Source: an uncultured Persicitalea sp. (GTDB taxonomy: Bacteria > Bacteroidota > Bacteroidia > Cytophagales > Spirosomataceae). Taken from it: a stretch of DNA of 6,675 nt. Under the pieces are notes generated by a model. It was not told the DNA's origin. It worked only from the letters and a program-made list of their open reading frames with translations, and searched no databases. This document shows, piece by piece, positions 1 to 5,517 of the stretch. How positions within the stretch are numbered: the first letter of the stretch is position 1; each line of letters begins with the position of its first letter. The stretch lies in assembly GCA_950075905.1 (NCBI GenBank), contig CATMVR010000282.1, forward strand, positions 1-6,675, read 5' to 3'. A program made the translations under genes and the position numbers.

Positions 1-920
1 TCCAGCAGCCCGTAGCTAAAATCTGTGATTTCTTTCACAATGGGTGTAAACTTAGATTCCCCTTTCTTCATCACCCACAAGCCGTTACCGTCCTTTCCGG
101 CTCCCCGGTCGCTTACGTACAGGGCGGCGTACTGACCATCTTCGGTGGTACTCACCGTGTGAAAGCGCTGCGGATGGGCGGCGTCCTGAAAAACAAGTTT
201 ATCGGCCGATTGTGGGGTACCTACCTGGTGGTAGAATACCTGATGATTTTCGTTTTTGGCGGCCAGGGCGCTGCCTTCTGGCTTAGGGTAGCTACTGTAA
301 TAAAAACCATTGCCCTGCCAGGCCGCGCCGGATACCTTCACCCATTCTACTTTATCCGAAAGCATTTTCAGGGTTTTCATATCCATGACCTGGTACTCCT
401 GCCAGTCGGAGCCGCCCTGCGAAAAGCCCATCACTGCGTAGGCCCCGTCTTTGGACAGGCTGAAAACGGTCAGCCGCGTGGTGCCGTCTTCGGAGAGCTT
501 GTTGGGGTCCAGTACTACCTCGGGGGTACCATTCAGGCCCTTCTGCCTGTACAGTACCGACTGATTCTGCAGGCCGTCATTCTTGTAGAAATAGAAGTAG
601 TCGCCCTTCTTGCGCGGGGCCGAGTACTTGGGGTAGTTGTAGGCTTTTTCGAGATCATTAAAAATCTTCTCCTTAAACGGAATCTGATCCAGGTAGCCAA
701 AGGTCACCTCGTTCTGTGCTTTCACCCAGGCGGCGGTTTCGGCCGAGCGGTCGTCTTCGAGCCAGCGGTAGGGGTCAGGTACCTGGGTATTGTGGTAGGT
801 ATCCACATGGTCGACTTTTTGCGTGGTGGGGTACGTAATTTTTTGGGCGATACCGTCCGGGTGGATCAGGGTAGCGGTGAGTAGGGTCATGCCTAAGAGT
901 TTTGGGTTCATAAGTCTCAT
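1..920 (-). CDS. Secreted prolyl oligopeptidase (S9A family), N-terminal part, runs off the left edge
   Basis: The reverse strand is open from an ATG at 920 to the window edge, giving 306 residues without a stop. Family members are about 700 residues, so this is the N-terminal cap and start of the beta-propeller; the catalytic Ser-Asp-His domain lies outside. Residues 1-26 look like a signal peptide (hydrophobic LLGMTLLTATLI, then IAQ), so the enzyme is probably exported to the periplasm. The mature part starts in family style, with Tyr-Pro around 30 followed by DPYRWLEDD at 49-57. GGSDWQEY (169-176) and SYPKPEG (210-216) are further hallmarks. The family cleaves short peptides after proline. 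A second in-frame ATG at 911 (Met4) is an equally possible start; neither has a Shine-Dalgarno sequence. It is transcribed away from the rhodopsin gene, with no evident functional link. Identity rests on motif recognition and is strong; the exact start is uncertain. Confidence 0.9.
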   Translation of the reverse strand, partial: MRLMNPKLLGMTLLTATLIHPDGIAQKITYPTTQKVDHVDTYHNTQVPDPYRWLEDDRSAETAAWVKAQNEVTFGYLDQIPFKEKIFNDLEKAYNYPKYSAPRKKGDYFYFYKNDGLQNQSVLYRQKGLNGTPEVVLDPNKLSEDGTTRLTVFSLSKDGAYAVMGFSQGGSDWQEYQVMDMKTLKMLSDKVEWVKVSGAAWQGNGFYYSSYPKPEGSALAAKNENHQVFYHQVGTPQSADKLVFQDAAHPQRFHTVSTTEDGQYAALYVSDRGAGKDGNGLWVMKKGESKFTPIVKEITDFSYGLL

Positions 921-973
921 TTCTAAAAATTTTTTTCAAAAAAAATCGCTGTTGTTGAAGCGCTGATAAAGAA

Positions 974-985
974 CGTATAATCTAC
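974..985 (+). repeat. 12-base direct repeat, copy 1 (CGTATAATCTAC)
   Basis: Identical to 1321-1332. This copy lies just downstream of the candidate -7 box of the minus-strand gene, about where its transcription would start. Both copies are followed by an A-rich stretch. It could be an operator shared by the two divergent genes; chance is not excluded. Confidence 0.45.
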
Positions 986-988
986 GGA

Positions 989-996
989 CAAAACTA
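989..996 (-). promoter_or_regulatory. Candidate Bacteroidota -7 box for the prolyl oligopeptidase gene
   Basis: The minus strand reads TAGTTTTG, an exact match to the Bacteroidota primary sigma consensus TAnnTTTG, about 70 bases upstream of the ATG at 920. The matching -33 TTTG is not at the usual 17-23 base distance; the nearest TTTG (plus-strand CAAA at 1006-1009) is only 9 bases away. The call therefore rests on one element. Confidence 0.35.
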
Positions 997-1320
997 TAAA
1001 AAATCCAAATGGTTGCTTTGTACCCGGCAGCAGTATACTGGCCGATGTGCGGCCGGGGAATTTCCCTGGAAATAGCTATCTCGGCTTTGCCAGGATGATT
1101 TTGCCTGATTAAGTATTCGTTTGCCGAATAGATTATTTTGTTTAATATATAGTTAATAAAAATAAACATGAGTATACTATTTCCAAAAGGAGTCTGGATG
1201 TCTTAGCGGTGTTTTTAGAAAAAAATAGTGCTGTTGTTACGTATATACTCCAAAAATATAACAATAAATGGTTGGATGGTCTTTATAAATATAATTTATT
1301 ATTGTAAAAGTTCAATAGTG

Positions 1321-1332
1321 CGTATAATCTAC
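1321..1332 (+). repeat. 12-base direct repeat, copy 2 (CGTATAATCTAC)
   Basis: Identical to 974-985 and in the same orientation, about 150 bases upstream of the rhodopsin ATG. The placement suits an upstream regulatory site for the rhodopsin, but no regulator is encoded in the window. Confidence 0.45.
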
Positions 1333-1483
1333 CAGAAAGTGGTTTTTTGGCGGGCCTTGTTATTTTGTTTATTAATTAACATCTTTTATTAAACAAAATG
1401 GTAGGTGATGCTAGTTGTAATGGCGAATTCAAAACCTAACTAACAACATTATCTAATTTCAACCCTCAAAAACACAGTACAGT

Positions 1484-2236
1484 ATGGAACAACTAGTAAG
1501 TAACTTCGTCAACCTCCTGGCAGTTGATCTGCGTCCCGGCGATGCCGTTGGTTTCACTTTCTTCACGGGCTACATGGCCATGTTGGCCGCCTCTATCTTC
1601 TTCATCGTAGAAAGAGGTCAGGTAGACGGAAAGTGGAAAACCTCCTTGCTTATTTCTGCCCTCATTACCTTCATTGCGGCAGTGCACTACTATTACATGC
1701 GGGGCATATATGTTGAAACCGGCGCGTCTCCCACCGAGTTTCGTTACATCGACTGGACGTTGACAGTACCCCTGATGTGCGTGGAGTTTTACCTGATCAT
1801 CAAGCCGTATGGTGGCAAGATCAGCACCATGTGGAAGCTCATCGCCTACTCGGTAGTGATGCTGGTGGCTGGCTACATTGGTGAAGGTCTCGACAAAACC
1901 AGTACCATTCTGTGGGGAGTAATTTCTACCCTGGGCTACATCGGAATCGTGTACGAAGCCACGATGGGTGATGTGAAGAAAGTGGCAGATTCGTCTACCA
2001 ATCCTGAAGTAGGCAAGGCAGTGCGTCTGCTCCGTAATTTTGTGATCGTAGGCTGGGCCATCTACCCCATTGGCTACATGACCATGGAAGGCAACCTGCT
2101 GTCTAACACTGGCTGGAATCTCGACCTGCTTTACAACATCGCCGATGCCGTAAACAAGATCGGCTTTGGCCTGGTAGTGTACAGTGCCGCTGTAAGCTCT
2201 ACCAAGAAAGAAGCTACCGCTACGGCCAAAGCCTAA
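1484..2236 (+). CDS. Light-driven proton-pumping rhodopsin (proteorhodopsin/xanthorhodopsin-like), Met-tuned, with antenna-type glycine
   Basis: A 250-residue seven-helix microbial rhodopsin of the inner membrane, full length for the family. Helix 3 reads RYIDWTLTVPLM. Asp90 is the Schiff-base proton acceptor, Thr94 the middle motif residue and Glu101 the proton donor. This D-T-E set marks an outward proton pump, not a sodium (NDQ) or chloride pump. His68 matches the His that pairs with the acceptor in proteorhodopsin. Helix 7 carries Asp221 and Lys225, the retinal-binding lysine. Trp91, Trp191, Tyr194 and Pro195 line the retinal pocket. Met98 sits at the spectral-tuning site (Leu/Met absorb green, Gln blue). 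Gly145 aligns with Phe152 of green proteorhodopsin, the position where glycine opens a window for a carotenoid antenna. No signal peptide is evident; approximate helices are 22-43, 52-72, 84-106, 116-134, 140-158, 182-203 and 213-236. The start follows an AT-rich leader without a Shine-Dalgarno sequence. Retinal-synthesis genes follow on the same strand. Confidence 0.96.
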   Translation: MEQLVSNFVNLLAVDLRPGDAVGFTFFTGYMAMLAASIFFIVERGQVDGKWKTSLLISALITFIAAVHYYYMRGIYVETGASPTEFRYIDWTLTVPLMCVEFYLIIKPYGGKISTMWKLIAYSVVMLVAGYIGEGLDKTSTILWGVISTLGYIGIVYEATMGDVKKVADSSTNPEVGKAVRLLRNFVIVGWAIYPIGYMTMEGNLLSNTGWNLDLLYNIADAVNKIGFGLVVYSAAVSSTKKEATATAKA

Positions 2237-2267
2237 GGCATGGTAGTTTTGATTCCAAAATTTTGAG

Positions 2268-2315
2268 AACAGAAGGCGGATGGTAAGTTAATGACTCCGT
2301 CCGCCTTCTGTTTTT
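2268..2315 (+). terminator. Intrinsic terminator between rhodopsin and crtY
   Basis: Arms at 2268-2283 and 2297-2312 form a 16-bp stem with one T-G wobble and a GC-rich core (GGCGGA/TCCGCC), a 13-base loop and a run of five T at 2311-2315. It begins 32 bases after the rhodopsin stop and ends 42 bases before crtY. It probably ends most rhodopsin transcripts and lets a fraction continue into crtY-blh, unless those genes have their own promoter; the short gap leaves little room for one. Confidence 0.88.
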
Positions 2316-2357
2316 CTACCCCTCCTCATCTCACCTCCTACGTACCTCCTCTGCAAC

Positions 2358-3584
2358 ATGACAACCACGTACGACTACATTTTTGCCGGTGGAGGCATGT
2401 CGGCGCTCCTGCTGGCCTACCTGATCCGGGCCGAAGATACCCTGGCCGACCGTACCATTCTGATCGTAGAACCGAGTGATGGGCCTGCCCAACCCAAGAA
2501 TATCTGCTTTTGGGCCGACGAACTCCCCGCCCTGCCGCTCACCTTGAAAGGGAGCTGGGACGCCATGTCCTTTGGAGGAAAGCGCGGGAATAAGACCCAA
2601 AAAATAGATCCGTTTACCTACTACTGTTTTGATGCAGCCACGCTGCAAAACCAGCTGCGCGACGAGCTTGATGGAGCCGCCGGCGTCACCATGATGCAGG
2701 ACCGGGTGGTCAGGATCGAGGACGATACCGTGTTTCTCCGGCAGACGCCGGGAGGCCTCCGGGCGAAGCAGTACGTGTTTGACAGCCTGCCGCCGGTGGG
2801 TAGTACGGTGTCGCTCTGGCAGCATTTTCTGGGCTGGGAGGTAAAGGTAACCAATGAGGCAGAATTTGATGCCGATGCCCTTACCCTGATGGATTTCCGG
2901 GTAGCGCAGGCCGAAGCACCGACCTTTATGTACATGCTCCCTTTTTCGCCGCAGAAAGCTTTGTTTGAAATCACGCTGATGTCTTCCGATATACTATCCA
3001 CCAAACAGTACGAAGCCTACCTCAAAACCTACCTGAGTACGCACTATCCTCAGCTGGAATATACCATCACCCGCACCGAGCGGGGCAAAATCCCCATGCA
3101 GCGCGTAGCGGCGGAAGCATCATCGCCCCGGCAGGTACGACTGGGCATCAAGGGAGGAATGGCCAAGCCTACCACGGGTTATACGTTTCTTAATTCGTAC
3201 CGGCACGCCCGGCAAATCGTGTCTCTTTTGGCTGGAGGAAAGAGCCTGAGCCTGTTACCGACCGCCAAGCCACGCTTTGTTTTTTACGACCGCCTATTAT
3301 TGAATATCATTCGCCGCAGTCCCCAACGCGTAAAACCCATTATGGAAGCTCTTTTTTACCGAAACAGCTACCCCCGTTTGCTCGCATTTTTATCGGAAAG
3401 TACCTCCCTCTGGCAGGAGACCAAGTTGTTTTGCACCCTGCCCTGGCTTCCTTTCCTAACCGCCCTAAGCCATGAATACCTCCTTCGCGCACCACGAGAT
3501 GAGGCACAATCGCATCCTGATTGGCCTGTCCTGTATCCTGCTCACCTTGAAGTGGACCGGAATCTGGAACGAGCCGTGGATTGA
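2358..3584 (+). CDS. crtY: Lycopene beta-cyclase, with an unusual C-terminal extension
   Basis: The enzyme cyclises both ends of lycopene to give beta-carotene, the retinal precursor. The N-terminus has a Rossmann nucleotide-binding motif, IFAGGGMSALLLAYLI (8-23). Later family hallmarks are NICFW (48-52), QHFLGWEV (155-162), MDFR (178-181), an FEIT motif (203-206) matching the FLEET-type catalytic motif with Glu204, ERGKIPM (241-247), and GGMAKPTTGYTF (266-277). The protein is 408 residues, but the family-like part ends near residue 372 (LPWLPFLTALSH). The last 36 residues are read entirely from DNA that also codes for the start of Blh, in another frame. They look like shadow translation rather than a domain, so an ancestral stop was probably lost or shifted. 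The start at 2358 has no Shine-Dalgarno sequence and lies behind a pyrimidine-rich leader. Function is secure; the native C-terminus is not. Confidence 0.93.
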   Translation: MTTTYDYIFAGGGMSALLLAYLIRAEDTLADRTILIVEPSDGPAQPKNICFWADELPALPLTLKGSWDAMSFGGKRGNKTQKIDPFTYYCFDAATLQNQLRDELDGAAGVTMMQDRVVRIEDDTVFLRQTPGGLRAKQYVFDSLPPVGSTVSLWQHFLGWEVKVTNEAEFDADALTLMDFRVAQAEAPTFMYMLPFSPQKALFEITLMSSDILSTKQYEAYLKTYLSTHYPQLEYTITRTERGKIPMQRVAAEASSPRQVRLGIKGGMAKPTTGYTFLNSYRHARQIVSLLAGGKSLSLLPTAKPRFVFYDRLLLNIIRRSPQRVKPIMEALFYRNSYPRLLAFLSESTSLWQETKLFCTLPWLPFLTALSHEYLLRAPRDEAQSHPDWPVLYPAHLEVDRNLERAVD

Positions 3585-4440
3585 CTACGCTTTCTTTGGC
3601 ATCACCATGGTGGTGATCGGCCTGCCGCACGGCGCGGTAGACCATCTGATCCATATCCGGCAAAAACAGCAGGAGGATCTTACGCCCGCTACCCTGTGGC
3701 GTTTTGTGAGGGGCTACCTGGGGCTGGTACTACTCTACGGGCTGCTCTGGTATTTTTTGCCTACCCTGAGTTTGCTGCTCTTCATTGGCTTTTCGTGCTA
3801 CCATTTCGGGCAGTCGCAGCTGTACTATTTTTTTTCGAAAGAAAACCCGTTCTCGGCCCTGACCTACCTGCTGTGGGGCCTGGCGGTGCTGAGCTACATC
3901 ATCTGCTGGAACAGCCAGGAGTCGCTGGCGCTGATTGGTACCATCTTACCAAACTTTGAAACCTGGCTTACCGGCAGCGGCCCGGCCGCCTACCTGAGCC
4001 TGGTACCCTGGGTAGCCTCTCTGCCACCGGGGCTGTTTCTGCTCTCGCGCCTGCGCTCTTACCCTGCTGGCGTGGTGCTGTGGGAGGCGGGCTGTTTGCT
4101 GGCTATTGGTCTGGTGAGCTACTACGGCGGGTTGCTGGTGGCATTCAGTGTGTACTTTGGTTTCTGGCACAGCTCCAAGTCGCTGCGGGCTATTGTCAGG
4201 GGTTTCAAAGAAAATAATCCCGGCTACAACTATGTTCGCTTCTATAAGGATGCGCTGGTGTTCAGCGCCATCAGTATTGTGGGGATAGCGATCCTGGCGG
4301 CGGCTACCTACTACTTTGTGTTGGGTATCCATCCCGTGATGCTCTTTTTTGTCGTCATCTCCCTGCTTACTTTCCCGCACATGCTCACGCTGGAAACCGT
4401 CTACCGGCGGCAGGTACGGCTGGGAGCGGCTATCGAATAG
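3472..4440 (+). CDS. blh: Beta-carotene 15,15'-dioxygenase (Brp/Blh family), makes retinal
   Basis: An integral membrane iron oxygenase that splits beta-carotene into two molecules of all-trans retinal, the chromophore of the upstream rhodopsin. The 322-residue protein is strongly hydrophobic with many membrane segments. Its histidine-bearing motifs are typical of the family and probably bind the iron: GLPHGAVDH (50-58), YHFGQS (110-115), YFGFWHSSKS (228-237) and LLTFPHMLTLE (298-308). Homologs are usually around 270-320 residues, so it is complete. It starts inside crtY and overlaps it by 113 bases, which suggests translational coupling. Met10 (ATG at 3499) is an alternative start just ahead of the first membrane segment; neither start has a Shine-Dalgarno sequence. 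A TAA in the blh frame at 3466-3468 prevents a longer N-terminus. It is the last gene of the cassette, ending 110 bases before a terminator. Confidence 0.93.
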   Translation: MNTSFAHHEMRHNRILIGLSCILLTLKWTGIWNEPWIDYAFFGITMVVIGLPHGAVDHLIHIRQKQQEDLTPATLWRFVRGYLGLVLLYGLLWYFLPTLSLLLFIGFSCYHFGQSQLYYFFSKENPFSALTYLLWGLAVLSYIICWNSQESLALIGTILPNFETWLTGSGPAAYLSLVPWVASLPPGLFLLSRLRSYPAGVVLWEAGCLLAIGLVSYYGGLLVAFSVYFGFWHSSKSLRAIVRGFKENNPGYNYVRFYKDALVFSAISIVGIAILAAATYYFVLGIHPVMLFFVVISLLTFPHMLTLETVYRRQVRLGAAIE

Positions 4441-4768
4441 GGACTATCGCTTGTATGTGGATTTTGTGATCAAGTTCGGGGCGGAAAAAGCGAAAGTAGA
4501 GGTGTGGAAGGTTGGTGTAAGAATCACCTGAAAACAACTTTGATACACGCAAAAAAGAACGCTCTCCGGGGCGTTCTTTTTTATTTTCTCGGAGCGAAAG
4601 AATTATATATTTATACAAAATATAGTTTAAATGGCTGATATTCAGTGAAGTTTTATGGGTATGTGAATTATTTTTTTCAAGTTATCATCCAAGCGAAAGT
4701 AAGCGGCGTAAGTTCTACCATAATCATTAACACTAGAAACCAAATACAACATTTAACAAAAAACAATC
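4441..4768. other. Intergenic region between blh and the FAS1 gene
   Basis: These 328 bases hold the blh terminator (4551-4582) and, after it, an AT-rich leader that should contain the promoter of the FAS1 gene. The heptamer GCGAAAG occurs three times (near 4489, 4594 and 4694), possibly by chance. No exact TAnnTTTG box was found. No gene is supported here. Confidence 0.5.
4551..4582 (+). terminator. Intrinsic terminator after blh
   Basis: A perfect 12-bp inverted repeat, AAAAAAGAACGC (4551-4562) with GCGTTCTTTTTT (4571-4582), surrounds an 8-base loop. The A-run and T-run flanks make it able to work in both directions. It closes the retinal cassette; no minus-strand gene faces it. Confidence 0.88.
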
Positions 4769-5320
4769 ATGAAAAAAGTAGCATTTTTTATCGCCGCCCT
4801 ATTTGTAACAGGCGCATCTTTTGCCCAGGGAAATATGAAGACCGTTGAAGTAGGTGGCGCCGCCATGTACCCCAACAAAAACATCATTGAGAACGCCGTA
4901 AATTCCAAAGACCACACCACGCTGGTAGCCGCCGTAAAGGCCGCCGGACTGGTAGAAACCCTCCAAGGAAAAGGTCCTTTCACGGTGTTTGCCCCTACCA
5001 ACAAGGCGTTTGACAAGCTGCCCGCCGGCACGGTAGAAACCCTGGTGAAGCCCGAGAATAAGGGTACCCTCACCACCATCCTGACCTACCACGTGGTAGC
5101 GGGCCGGATGGATTCACAGGCCATTGCCGAGGCGATCAAGAAAGGAAATGGTAAGGCTACCTTCACTACCGTAGAGGGTGGCACACTGACCGCCATGATG
5201 AAAGGAAAGAAACTGATGCTGACGGACGAAAAAGGTGGTACCTCAACCGTCACCATCAAGGACGTATACCAGAGCAACGGGGTGATTCACGTGATTGACA
5301 GCCTTGTAATGCCCAACTAA
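4769..5320 (+). CDS. Secreted FAS1 (fasciclin) domain protein
   Basis: A 183-residue protein with a clear signal peptide (Lys2-Lys3, hydrophobic core to residue 17, SFAQ at 17-20), so it should be exported. One FAS1 domain fills about residues 38-183. The H1 motif is FTVFAPTNKAF (71-81), followed by LTYHVV (105-110), and the closing H2 motif is SNGVIHVIDSLVMP (169-182). FAS1 domains usually take part in adhesion or protein-protein contact at the cell surface or in the periplasm. Single-domain secreted forms of this length are common in Bacteroidota and mostly lack a defined role. No lipobox or anchor is visible. Terminators on both sides make it a single-gene transcription unit. The ATG at 4769 sits behind an A-rich leader without a Shine-Dalgarno sequence and gives an ideal signal peptide. 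Nothing here ties it to phototrophy beyond adjacency. Confidence 0.93.
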   Translation: MKKVAFFIAALFVTGASFAQGNMKTVEVGGAAMYPNKNIIENAVNSKDHTTLVAAVKAAGLVETLQGKGPFTVFAPTNKAFDKLPAGTVETLVKPENKGTLTTILTYHVVAGRMDSQAIAEAIKKGNGKATFTTVEGGTLTAMMKGKKLMLTDEKGGTSTVTIKDVYQSNGVIHVIDSLVMPN

Positions 5321-5388
5321 TATTGATCGAGGGGCTGTACGTGGAGTAAAAGACAAGTTTGAATACTGTGTGTATAGTAGTATGGTCA

Positions 5389-5417
5389 AAAGGCCGGTGC
5401 GTAAGCGCCGGCTTTTT
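5389..5417 (+). terminator. Intrinsic terminator after the FAS1 gene
   Basis: A 12-bp stem (5389-5400 with 5405-5416, two G-T wobbles) is capped by GTAA, a GNRA-type tetraloop, and has a run of five T at 5413-5417. It separates the FAS1 gene from the symporter gene. Confidence 0.88.
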
Positions 5418-5517
5418 ATGTTTTGGTAGTAGCAGAAATTCCGTAAAGTTTTGTTTATAAACATTAGCTATACCCGGCTTTCTGCTTTGACACTAGAATC
5501 TGATTCCCCCAACCTCT

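Larger units (their letters stand above)
921..1483. other. Divergent intergenic region between prolyl oligopeptidase and rhodopsin (563 bases)
   Basis: No convincing gene is visible. The region is AT-rich, most strongly from about 1110 to 1400, and must hold promoters for two divergent genes. Visible structure includes a 12-base direct repeat (974-985 and 1321-1332), a 10-base palindrome CAGTATACTG (1031-1040), a second AGTATACT (1171-1178), GTATATAC (1241-1248) and a small hairpin with a 6-bp stem (1114-1130). No exact TAnnTTTG box with a correctly spaced TTTG was found upstream of the rhodopsin. TATTTTG at 1361-1367 is one base short of the consensus. The rhodopsin leader just before its ATG lacks a Shine-Dalgarno sequence. 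Confidence 0.6.

Noticed and set aside
159..884. Long plus-strand open frame of 241 codons
   Set aside because: It is the antisense of the prolyl oligopeptidase gene, whose minus-strand translation has clear family motifs; the plus-strand product resembles nothing.
1114..1130. Small hairpin TATTCG-TTTGC-CGAATA
   Set aside because: A 6-bp AT-rich stem without a T-run; too weak to call a terminator or riboswitch.
936..1169. 77-codon minus-strand frame in the intergenic region
   Set aside because: It lies in AT-rich DNA, has no recognisable motif or ribosome site, and covers the candidate promoter of the prolyl oligopeptidase gene.
1168..1206. 12-residue mini-frame containing AAGGAG followed by ATG TCT TAG
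   Set aside because: Too short to judge, with no conservation evidence. The internal AAGGAG is probably chance, since genes here do not use Shine-Dalgarno sites.
1484..2236. Rhodopsin as a sodium (NDQ) or chloride (NTQ-type) pump
   Set aside because: The motif residues are Asp90, Thr94 and Glu101, the proton-pump set.
3696..4380. Alternative frames on both strands across blh
   Set aside because: Out-of-frame shadows of a well-supported membrane enzyme.
4349..4531. 60-codon plus-strand frame crossing the blh end
   Set aside because: Mostly a shadow of blh; the part beyond the blh stop has no start of its own and no recognised motif.
5453..5462. Palindrome GTTTATAAAC upstream of the symporter
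   Set aside because: Short, AT-rich and single-copy; could be an operator but nothing supports it.
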